Source: an uncultured Clostridia bacterium
Lineage (GTDB): Bacteria; Bacillota; Clostridia; Christensenellales; Pumilibacteraceae
Length of the DNA stretch: 9,919 bases
Assembly (NCBI GenBank): GCA_947589145.1
Contig: CANQCB010000053.1
Coordinates: forward strand, 1-9,919
Direction: 5' to 3'
A model generated the notes under the pieces. It was not told the DNA's origin. It worked only from the letters and a program-made list of their open reading frames with translations, and ran no database searches. The translations under genes and the position numbers were made by a program. Of this stretch, positions 1-8,100 are shown in pieces. Position 1 is the stretch's first letter. Each line of letters begins with the position of its first letter.

Positions 1-437
1 GAAGCAACTGGGCTCTTACGACTCAAGTGCTCCGTAACGAGTGGGGATTCCGCGGCACTGTTATTACCGACTGGCAGAATAATTACATGGATAAACTTCG
101 CGGAATATTCGGTGGAAACGACCTGTGGCTTGGCGGAAATGCCGGCACCTTCAACTTTGACGATCCCGAGCAGGCATATTGTGCTCGTCAATCGGCTAAG
201 AACATACTTTACACTTATATCGACTGCCACATGACCGTTGCCGATCCTAACGATGGTCCGAACATCGTCGGTAGCAAGACCTCCGGACTCTTCATCTTCA
301 TTTGGGTATTGTTTAATGTGCTCTTAATAGCAGGTATAGCGCTCTGCGTTGTATTCTTCATTATCAGCCCGAAGCAAATGCGCGCTGCAAAAGCTGCTAA
401 AAAAGCGCAGCAAAACGGCGACAATAACGTTCGGTAA
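1..437 (+). CDS. GH3 beta-glucosidase-like protein, 3' fragment with C-terminal membrane anchor
   Basis: The reading frame is open from the left edge (first full codon at 3) to TAA at 435-437, so only about the last 144 residues are visible. The stretch LRNEWGFRGTVITDW is the typical end of a GH3 catalytic barrel; the Asp of TDW (codon 69-71) is at the position of the family's nucleophile. It is followed by GGNDLWLGG and by ARQSAKNILYTYID, a usual closing helix. In ordinary GH3 enzymes a large second domain follows this Asp. Here only about 120 residues remain, so the domain order is probably permuted, with the barrel last, as known from some Ruminococcus-type beta-glucosidases. A hydrophobic helix (SGLFIFIWVLFNVLLIAGIALCVVFFII, given here as its span of about 28 residues before SPKQ) and a Lys/Ala-rich tail end the protein, suggesting a cell-surface enzyme anchored at its C-terminus. 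The substrate cannot be read from this fragment. Confidence 0.85.
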   Translation, partial: SNWALTTQVLRNEWGFRGTVITDWQNNYMDKLRGIFGGNDLWLGGNAGTFNFDDPEQAYCARQSAKNILYTYIDCHMTVADPNDGPNIVGSKTSGLFIFIWVLFNVLLIAGIALCVVFFIISPKQMRAAKAAKKAQQNGDNNVR

Positions 438-463
438 TTATTCGGTTCGTTAGATAAGAAAGC

Positions 464-489
464 AAAGGCGTGCCTTCGGGCGCGCCTTT
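464..489 (+). terminator. Rho-independent terminator after the GH3 gene
   Basis: AAAGGCGTGCC and GGCGCGCCTTT form an 11-bp stem with one U-G wobble, closed by a C(UUCG)G tetraloop. A weak T-rich stretch (GTTATATTT) follows. It sits 27 nt after the GH3 stop codon. Confidence 0.8.
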
Positions 490-543
490 GTTATATTTGC
501 GTTTATAATAGCGATATCGATTTTTCGTCGTTAATATCAAACA

Positions 544-579
544 AAAAAGACGGCTCCATTTGCGCGAAGCCGTCTTTTT
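544..579. terminator. Bidirectional terminator between the GH3 gene and the converging small membrane gene
   Basis: AAAAAGACGGCT (544-555) and AGCCGTCTTTTT (568-579) pair perfectly over 12 bp around a 12-nt loop. The A and T tracts make it a good intrinsic terminator in both directions. It lies 19 nt past the stop of the minus-strand gene (599) and acts as a second terminator for the plus-strand GH3 gene. Confidence 0.8.
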
Positions 580-598
580 CTGCCCAATAAGATGGGGC

Positions 599-868
599 TT
601 AAGCATTATCGTCGCTGTCGTCAACCTTGCAAATACCTCTCTTGAACATGAGAGAGGCGCATATACCGATAGCGACGAGTACGGACGCTAACACAACCAT
701 AGTGATTGCATAGCCGCCCATTCTCTCGTCTCCGTTCAGTTTGATAAGCACAAACGCTATACCCAACAGAACGAAGGCGGTTCTGAGGCAGGACAGAAAT
801 ATGCCCATTGCGCTCATTTTTGCCTTTGTAACCGAAAGTTCGGTTTTTCTTTGAAGTGGCGTTTTCAT
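599..868 (-). CDS. Small two-helix membrane protein, DUF202/YidH-like
   Basis: This 89-residue protein has two predicted membrane helices, at about residues 21-43 and 53-75, and a short acidic C-terminal tail (VDDSDDNA). The N-terminal part reads RKTELSVTKAKMSA and then LSCLRTAFVLLGIAFVL. This resembles the DUF202 pattern of RT-x-LA repeats leading into a first helix with an RTAxxLLG motif. The assignment is by recall of the family pattern and is tentative; biochemical function is unknown. The frame stays open upstream to 1144, but a longer product would overlap sigK. The ATG at 866-868 fits the family's short N-terminus; an ATG at 899-901 would add 11 residues. Neither start has a Shine-Dalgarno sequence, and a TATACT hexamer lies exactly 6 nt before the chosen ATG. 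The gene is transcribed divergently from sigK and ends at a shared terminator. Confidence 0.65.
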   Translation of the reverse strand: MKTPLQRKTELSVTKAKMSAMGIFLSCLRTAFVLLGIAFVLIKLNGDERMGGYAITMVVLASVLVAIGICASLMFKRGICKVDDSDDNA

Positions 869-874
869 ATCCGT

Positions 875-905
875 AGTATAAGCGATTTCGATAAATATCA
901 TACAA
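875..905 (-). promoter_or_regulatory. Possible promoter of the small membrane gene
   Basis: On the minus strand TATACT (positions 880-875) is a 5/6 match to the -10 consensus and ends 6 nt before the ATG. The best -35 candidate is TTGTAT (905-900) at a long 19-nt spacing, a 3/6 match, so the call rests on the -10. If used, the transcript would begin at or next to the start codon. Confidence 0.35.
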
Positions 906-906
906 T
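876..906 (+). promoter_or_regulatory. Putative sigma-E-type promoter of sigK
   Basis: CATACAAT (899-906) fits the sigma-E -10 pattern CATACAnT as I recall it from Bacillus. GTATAA (876-881) lies 17 nt upstream as a plausible -35 with an ATA core. Transcription would begin near 912, leaving a leader of about 40 nt with the sigK ribosome binding site. Sigma-E control of sigK is established in Bacillus subtilis; its use here is inferred. The element overlaps the candidate promoter of the divergent gene. Confidence 0.5.
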
Positions 907-943
907 TTTGGCAAAATACTCCTTTTATCCGCATAAATATATT

Positions 944-950
944 AGGAGGT
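944..950 (+). promoter_or_regulatory. Strong ribosome binding site of sigK
   Basis: AGGAGGT is a full Shine-Dalgarno match, 5 nt before the ATG at 956. It fixes the sigK start and so shows that the hydrophobic pro-sequence is translated. It is the only convincing Shine-Dalgarno site before a gene in the window. Confidence 0.9.
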
Positions 951-955
951 AATTT

Positions 956-1639
956 ATGGTATTTGAGAGTTTTCTTGCTTTTCTCGGAAAGGTCTTTTGT
1001 TTTTCGGCATACATAAAAGGAAGCGGTTCTTTTCCCGAGCCGCTCAGCGAGGAAGAAGAGCGCAAATATATAAGCCTCTGTAAAGAAGGGGACAATAAGG
1101 CACGCGAAATACTCATAAAACATAATCTGAGGCTTGTCGCTCACATAGTAAAAAAATACAGCGGCGCAGGCGAAGCGGATGACCTGATCTCCGTCGGAAG
1201 TATAGGCCTCATTAAGGGCATACAGACTTTCGAGTATGGCAAAGGCAGTCAGTTGGCAACTTACGCCGCCCGTTGCATAGAAAACGAGATCTTAATGTAT
1301 ATCCGCGCTAACAAGAAACACAAGTGCAACGTTTCACTGTCCGATACGGTCGGTTCGGATAAAGACGGGAACGACATAACGCTTATCGACGTTCTTTCGG
1401 TACCTGCCGACAGCATAATAGAAGAAGTGGAAAACAAGGTATTGATGGAAAAAATAATTGCCTGCGTGAACAAACTCCCTCCGCGCGAGCGCACGATTAT
1501 TACGTTGCGTTACGGTCTCAACGGGGGAGTGTCATATACGCAACTTCAAGTGGCGCAAAAACTGAAAATCTCACGCTCTTATGTATCGCGAATCGAGAAG
1601 AAAGTTCTTTCGAAAATTTCATCGGAGATAAATACGTGA
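956..1639 (+). CDS. sigK: RNA polymerase sporulation sigma factor, pro-sigma-K
   Basis: A 227-residue sigma-70 family protein that matches sigma-K of Bacillus along its whole length, by recall. It directs late mother-cell gene expression (coat and cortex maturation) during endospore formation. Hallmarks are HNLRLVAHIVKKY (56-68), DDLISVGSIGLIKGIQTF (75-92, core-binding region 2), KGSQLATYAARCIENEILM (96-114, -10 recognition) and a region 4 helix-turn-helix ending in KISRSYVSRIEKK (204-216). Residues 1-20 are hydrophobic (FESFLAFLGKVFCFSAYI), like the pro-sequence that tethers Bacillus pro-sigma-K to membrane until SpoIVFB cleaves it. Cleavage is expected near Tyr19, by analogy. The gene is continuous, with no skin-type prophage splitting it, so no excision is needed. 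No processing protease is encoded in the window. The strong ribosome binding site supports the start, and a sigma-E-like promoter lies upstream. Confidence 0.95.
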   Translation: MVFESFLAFLGKVFCFSAYIKGSGSFPEPLSEEEERKYISLCKEGDNKAREILIKHNLRLVAHIVKKYSGAGEADDLISVGSIGLIKGIQTFEYGKGSQLATYAARCIENEILMYIRANKKHKCNVSLSDTVGSDKDGNDITLIDVLSVPADSIIEEVENKVLMEKIIACVNKLPPRERTIITLRYGLNGGVSYTQLQVAQKLKISRSYVSRIEKKVLSKISSEINT

Positions 1640-1642
1640 ATG

Positions 1643-1673
1643 AATTAACTTGCAATTTGGAATTGTGTTAATT
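1643..1673 (+). other. Hairpin just after the sigK stop codon
   Basis: AATTAAC (1643-1649) pairs with GTTAATT (1667-1673), and inside it CAATT (1653-1657) pairs with AATTG (1661-1665) around a TGG loop, with small internal bulges. It is A/T-rich and has no T-tract of its own. It may stabilise the 3' end of the sigK mRNA or simply be fortuitous. Confidence 0.35.
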
Positions 1674-1681
1674 TTACGTAA

Positions 1682-1715
1682 AATATAAAAACGCCCGGGT
1701 AGGCGTTTTTATATT
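1682..1715. terminator. Bidirectional terminator shared by sigK and rnpB
   Basis: AATATAAAAACGCC (1682-1695) and GGCGTTTTTATATT (1702-1715) pair perfectly over 14 bp around the 6-nt loop CGGGTA. A-tract and T-tract arms make it work on both strands. It ends sigK transcription from the left and RNase P RNA transcription from the right, about 4 nt beyond the mature rnpB 3' end. Confidence 0.85.
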
Positions 1716-1718
1716 GGT

Positions 1719-2045
1719 GAGAATAACCTGTAAGCCGAATTCTGTCATTGGACGGTTATCTGTCTCGACCTTACGTTACCGTAAGGTTCAAGCGATGCGG
1801 AAGGGGAGCGGACAACCCATATCCCTTCAATCTTGCACCGAATGGGGTTTACATAGCGCCCTGCGTTACCGCAAAGCCGTGTGAGCTTTTACCTCGCCTT
1901 TCCACCCTTACCGCAGATGCGGCGGTATATTTCTGTTGCACTTTCCTTGGAGTCGCCTCCACCGGTAGTTAGCCGGCATTCTGTCCTGTGGTGTTCGGAC
2001 TTTCCTCGTCTGCGCTAAGCGCAGCCGCAACCGTCCGGTTATCTC
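1719..2045 (-). ncRNA. rnpB: RNase P RNA, bacterial class A
   Basis: This is the catalytic RNA of ribonuclease P, which removes the 5' leader of precursor tRNAs. On the minus strand the two universal core segments are intact: GAGGAAAGTCC (2007-1997), forming one side of helix P4, and ACAGAATTCGGCTTA (1745-1731), forming the other. The ends pair as helix P1: GAGATAACC (2045-2037) with GGTTATTCTC (1728-1719), with one bulged base. A hairpin CCTTACG-GTAA-CGTAAGG (1786-1769) fits P18 with its GNRA loop, and another GTAA loop near 1866 fits P14. GGTGCAAGATTGAAGGG fits the L15 region that binds the tRNA CCA end, and the layout is that of class A rather than Bacillus class B. At about 327 nt it is at the compact end for class A. 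The ends are estimated from P1 pairing. Confidence 0.95.
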
Positions 2046-2051
2046 GAATAA

Positions 2052-2080
2052 ATATTATCATTTCGGAGAAAAAAAGGCAA
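2052..2080 (-). promoter_or_regulatory. Promoter of rnpB
   Basis: On the minus strand TTGCCT (2080-2075) and TAATAT (2057-2052) are spaced by 17 nt. A start 7 nt past the -10 falls at about 2045, exactly where helix P1 begins, so the primary transcript would need no 5' trimming. An alternative is TTGACA (2112-2107) with TATTTT (2088-2083) at 18 nt, which would add a leader of about 30 nt. Confidence 0.6.
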
Positions 2081-2122
2081 GCAAAATAGCATAAACAAGT
2101 TTCGTTTGTCAATAATTGCTTT

Positions 2123-5100
2123 GTGCTTTATTTGATAATTTCCATATTGTCCGCTATTGCGGCGGGATCGATAATATTTATAATTGTTTCGCCGAGAGTA
2201 AACTACGAGTTCAAATTGCCGTCTCTGCTGAATCGCGACGAGATCATGGACGGAGTGAGAAGGCTTGCGGCACAGCCGCAGGAGATGCGTTTTCGCGACG
2301 GAATTTCCGCTCGTTTTATGCGCAAATATTGCCGCAGAGCCGAAAAAATCATCGAATCGAAACTGCGCTTTGGCGTGGAATGTGACGATTACGAACGAAG
2401 ATATTCGGGGAATTACCATATAATCTGCGAAGCGTTCGAGGAAATCGACAGGGCTGCGGGAGGATTTTCTTCTTTGCCTCGCGTGGGTAATATGCCGTCA
2501 TTATATTATCTTTTATCTTTTATTGTCGGGTCTTGCGGCGGCAAAATCGACGGTGAAACATTGAAAGAGTATATTGACGCATATAATGCGGTAAGACCGC
2601 TTACTTGGGTGGAGATATGCAATATTAAGCCTATGCTTGCCTACGTCTTGCTCGAAATCATGACCGTTTATGCCTCGAAAATAATTAAGCGCGACGAGAT
2701 CAAATCACGCGCCGCGCGCGATATAGCCCTTGGCGTAATAAATGAAAATTACCTCGGTTATAACAGTTACGTCCGTCTGATTTATTCCGACGAAAAATTG
2801 CGAAGCAAATTATATTCCGCTTGCTCGCGACGCGGTTTGGACGCAGACGGAGCGGAAACAGTGGACGCAAAATTACTTGCGGGTTACAGCGGAGGAGTCG
2901 CAACTGTCATAGACAGTCTGCGAGCGAATGAATATTCCGCGGAATATTTACTTTCACTGTCCGTCGCCGCTCGAATATTTGAAAACGAGGACGTTGTCTT
3001 TTCCGACCTCACGACGGAATGTAAGACAAAATATATCGAGGAGATTTCGCGTCGCGCGAGGAAGAACAGCGAATCCGAATTAGCACGAAAGATCGTCGCG
3101 TTGTCGAAAAGAAACCGCGATGACATAGCGAGATATATTGTCAAGCCGCCTCTCGGGAAAAAGGTTTTGTATATACAAGCGCTTTGCATAACGGCACTGT
3201 CCGCGGCATTTTCGGTATTATCCGCAATTTACCTTTTTCCGACGTTGAAAATACTTTGCGGTATTGTAAGTTTTCCCATACTGATCGTCGCGTTAAACAG
3301 ATTATGGCTGTATGTTATGGGACGGTTTACGAGAAACCGAATAGTGCCCGAACTTAAAGCGGATAATGCGCCGAAAACCGCAATAATATACACCATAGCC
3401 GTGTCGAACGAAGCCGAGGTGAAAAAGGCTTTCGAAAATATTCAAACGCTTGCCGCGTTGAACCGAGCGGAATATTTTTCATACGGAATTTTGATAGATT
3501 GTATAAATAAGGAGTACGCAAAAGTCGGCGAAGATATATCGCGCTGTTTCGGCGAAATAAGGCCTTCTGAGCGTTTTTTTGCATGCCTGCGAAAAGTTGC
3601 TTGGGAGAGAAAACGCGGCGCCCTGATACAATTTAACGACCTTGTGACTTTCGGGATCTCCGAGCCGTTTCGCGGAATATGGGGAAGCGTGGAAAAATAC
3701 AAATATATAATAACGTTGGACGGAGACTCCGTATTGACGCGCGCCGAACGGTTGGTCGGAATGATGGAACATCCGTTTAATTCGACATACAATATTATGT
3801 CGCTCGGCATGAATGCGAAAATCTCCGAGCTGAAAACGCCTTTTTCACGCCTTATGAGCGGCGCAAGCGGAATATCGCACTACGATTTCCAATCGTCCGA
3901 TATCATTTTCAACGCATACGGCTTCGGCAATTACACGGGAAAGGGGATTTACCGCACCGCGGAATTCAACGACGCACTTCGCGACGCTTTTCCCGACAAT
4001 CGAATTCTCAGTCACGACCTTATAGAGGGCGCGGTGGCAGGATGCGCTTTCAGCGGAATAAGCGGGCTTGACGAATATCCGCAGACGTTCTCGGCGTTTA
4101 TTCGCAGGCAGATACGTTGGATGCGCGGAGATCTGCAACTCGCCCCGTGGCTGGGCAAAAACGCGAAAAATCGCTATGGCGAGAAAGGGTATATAAACAT
4201 AGGGAGCGTCGCAAAATGGCAGATTTTTACAAATATCTTAAACGTGATTTCGCCCGTTTGTTCGCTTATTCTTTTGACCCTCTGTCCGATCTTCGAAAAT
4301 TATATTTTTCTTCCTTTTGCTTTTGCTCCGCAATTACTCGATATCTTATTATCGCTCGAAATGGGATTTAAGCATGGGCGCGAGATATCTCTCTGCGTTT
4401 TAAGAGTTATTTATTCCGCGCTATGGTTGCCTACTTTGGGCGTATATTGCTTATTCGCAATTTGCATAACGGCGTGGCGAATGATTACGCACCGAAATTT
4501 GCTTCGCTGGAATACTTACACGGCAAGCGGCGGAAGGTGCATATTCGAGGGAAACTTTGCGTTATCAATGGTATTTCTTATATTCGGAATAATCCGATTA
4601 TCGCCTTTGACAATAGCCTTATCGGCGATATTTTTGAGCGCCTTGCCGCTTGATTTATTCTTATCCTCGGAAAGCCGTCGCAAAGTCGGGATCGATAGGG
4701 ATTCCTTTCTTAAACTTGCCCGAAAAACTTGGAATTATTTCGAAGAAACTTTGATCGAGCGAAATAACTTTCTGCCGTGCGACAACTTTCAGGAGCATAA
4801 AGGGTGGGCGAACCGTACCTCTCCGACCAATATCGGCTTGGCGCTTTCTTCCGTCATAAGCGCCGCGGAAATCGGGATTATTTCCGAGAGCAGAAGAGAT
4901 ATATTGCTCGAAAAAATTCTCATAACTTTGAGTAGGCTCGAAAGATTTCGCGGAATGCCGTATAATTGGTACGAAGTAGATACTATGCTTCCGCTCCCTC
5001 CGAAATATGTATCTTCGGTCGATTGCGGAAACTTGCTCGCCGGGCTGCTGTCGGTCGCCGCGATCGGGGGAGAAAACGGAAATAGAGCAAGAAAGATTAT

Positions 5101-8100
5101 TGGCGAAATGGATATAAGTTTTCTTTTCGACAACAAAAAAGGTCTTTTATATATCGGCTATAACGTCGACGATTCAAAGTTCGATATCGGGCATTACGAT
5201 TTACTCGGAAGCGAAGCGGCGCTCACATATATGGTTGCCGCCGGGTGCGGGAAAATTCCATACGCGGCATATTACAATCTGTCGCGCCGTTCCACGCGTT
5301 GCGGCAAAAAAGTGCTGACAAGCTGGACGGGCGGTATGTTTGAGTATTTACTTCCGCTTTTGTATTTTTCCGCACCCAAATATTCGCTTGTGGGGAAGAG
5401 CGCAACGGGCGTGGCGGATATTCACAAAAAATATTCTCGAAAGTTCTGCGATATATACGGCATGAGCGAGTGTCTGTACGGAGCTATGAACGATAATTCG
5501 GACTATAAATATAAAGCGTTCGGGATATATTCGATAGCTCTTTCGAGCGAGAAATCCCATAACGTATTTGCTCCGTATGCGGCTGTTATGGCGGCAAGCA
5601 TAATCGGAAAAGATAACGGCGTGCCTGCGCTTCTCGACAAATATTGCGGTATTCATGGATTATACGATTCGTTTGACGCGGACGCAAATGCTGTGATCAA
5701 ATCGACCATGGCGCACCACCAAGGCATGACAATGCTTGCGACGGCAAATATATTGAATAACGGCTCTATGCAACGCTTGGTGCAAAATACGACGGAGGGC
5801 AGAGCGGCGGCCGTGCTGTTGGAAGAGCCTCGAACAGCGCTTGATTTTTGCCGAAAGAAACCGAAACCGCCGACGCACTTCCGCGCGGATATATATTCGG
5901 GCGTTACCGTAAGCCGTTCCGTTTTACCTCAACTAAATTATATTTCAAACGGAAATTATAAATGTGTTATAGACGAGTGCGGAAAAAACTATCAGATATG
6001 CGACGGGGTACTGCTTTCGCGTTTCGACAGACTTTCGGGACTTAGAGTATTTTTTGGAATAAACGGAAAATACTACGAGCCGACCGCAATGGGCAAGTGC
6101 GTTCACAATTCGTTTTCTTCGCGATACTCCGCAAAGATAGGTAATGTTTTCTCGGAAATAACCGCGGGCGTTCAGTTTGATGAAAATGCCGAAAATCGCA
6201 AGATTTACCTTAAAAATACGGGTAAAAACAACGTTGTTATGTCTGTCATAGTAGCGGCAAAACCCTGTTTGACGTCACGAGAAGCCGATTTATCGCACAA
6301 AGCCTTTTCCTCTATGTTTGTCGAAACAGGATATAACGACGAAATCGACTGCGTTTATGCTCGTCGCGTAGATAGCAAAAATCATAAAATTCTCGCGCTT
6401 TTTTCCGATACGAAAGCGAAATATTGCGGAGACGAAAGGCGTTTGAAAACGGGAAAGGGTACGTCATTCGGTCGTACAACCGTGCCTGTTTTGTCCGCAA
6501 AAATCGATATTACTTTGTCTCCCGAAAGTGAAATAAAGCTCTCGTTCTATCTTGCATACGGACTTATGAGAGAGATCGCCGCTTACAGAAAATCGCTGTC
6601 TTTCAAGACCGAGGACGTTTCCATGTCGGTATTTTCCGGCATAAAAAAGATGTCTCATCGTGTACGTATTTTGGGGTCGTATTTACTTTTCAAGGGCGGA
6701 AGGAATAACGGGGCATTACCCTGCGTAACGTTGTCCGTAAACAAATCAAACGTTGATTTAATAACGCAAATATTGTCAGAACTCAGTACTCTTAAAGGAT
6801 TCGGTATCGAATTTACGACGGTAATTTTTTACGCCGAACCCGTTTCGTATTTTATGGAGTTATCGCAAAAAATCAACGTCGCCTCGTCGGTGCTCGGAAA
6901 GGATTGCAGAATTATAAACGAACTTACGTTCAATGAAGTAGAACTCGAAGAGTTGAAAAAAAACGCGATAGACTTTTTCTCGGTAGTAAATCGTATTATG
7001 CCGCCGTACTACGAACTTGCTTCGACGCCTTACGCCAACGTGACGCTTCCTCTGCCGAGTATCGAATATCGTCTCGGGAACGGCGGATTTTCTTCGGACG
7101 GAAGTTATATTTTTTCCGAACAAACGCCATCGCCTTGGTGCAATGTTCTTTCCGACCGAAAAATCGGTTGTATCGTTTCAGACAAGGGCGGATTTACTTT
7201 CGGCGCGAATTCGCGTCAAGAAAAATTGACGCGTCATTCCAACGACGAATTAAACGACGAACACGGCGACGGAATTATTTTGGGCGAGGGCGGTACGCTT
7301 TGGTCTATAACGCGAAGTCCCGTCCCTCACGACTGCGAATATATAACGAATCACAATTTCGGTTATTCCGAGTTTATGTGCGGCTATAATTCCATAGTTG
7401 CGCGCCAAACGGTTTACGTGGATAACGGCGTAAAATATTATAAAGTTTCGCTTGAAAACCGTCTTAACATTATTCGCAGCTTAGACGTAATGTGTTTTGC
7501 AGAACTCGTTCTCGGAGATCGTATTTTCCGAACAAGGGGTGGAATTACATGCGGCAGAGACGGAGATTCGCTGTATGGCAAAAACGGCGATATAAAACTG
7601 TATCTTTCTTCCTCCGAAAAGCCCTGTTCGGTTGCATTCTTCGCAGAGAGTTTCAGAGACCGCAGCGGAAAAATCAGAGTGTGCGCGGAGTTGGAAAACG
7701 ACGGTTGCACGCCGGCGCTCGTATATTCCGCAAAAATCAATTTACCGGCAAAGGGGAAGGCAGTCATTATTTTTACGTTGTCAACCGAAAATCACGTACC
7801 TTCTGTAAAGTCTGCCGAATGCGCGTTCGAAAGGGTAAAGAACAAATTCGAAAAGCTATTTTTTGTCGAAAGCGACGAATTGCCTGTTAAATACTACCTC
7901 AAATGGCTTGCATATCAGACGTACGTTTCGCGTTTTACCGCAAAATGCGGCTTTCAGCAAGTAGGCGGCGCGATAGGGTTCAGAGATCAGTTACAAGACT
8001 CGGTCGCGCTTCTCGGAATATGCCCCGAAAAAGTAAGGCGGCATATCCTTAATTGCGCGGCACATCAATTCGCCGACGGCGACGTTTTGCATTGGTGGCA

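Noticed and set aside
438..598. A small gene or riboswitch in the gap after the GH3 gene
   Set aside because: The interval is accounted for by two terminator hairpins, and I see no ribosome binding site with a credible frame.
869..1144. N-terminal extension of the small minus-strand gene up to 1144
   Set aside because: It would overlap the well-supported sigK coding region and its ribosome binding site, and the added residues resemble no family; it is the shadow of sigK.
956..1639. A skin-type insertion or recombinase site in sigK
   Set aside because: The coding frame is continuous across regions 2 to 4 and no recombinase gene or duplicated site is present.
1748..1972. A 74-codon open frame on the plus strand
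   Set aside because: It lies entirely antisense to the RNase P RNA gene, whose conserved core explains this sequence.
2039..2419. A 126-codon minus-strand frame
   Set aside because: It overlaps the rnpB promoter and the start of the glucan synthase and encodes no recognisable domain.
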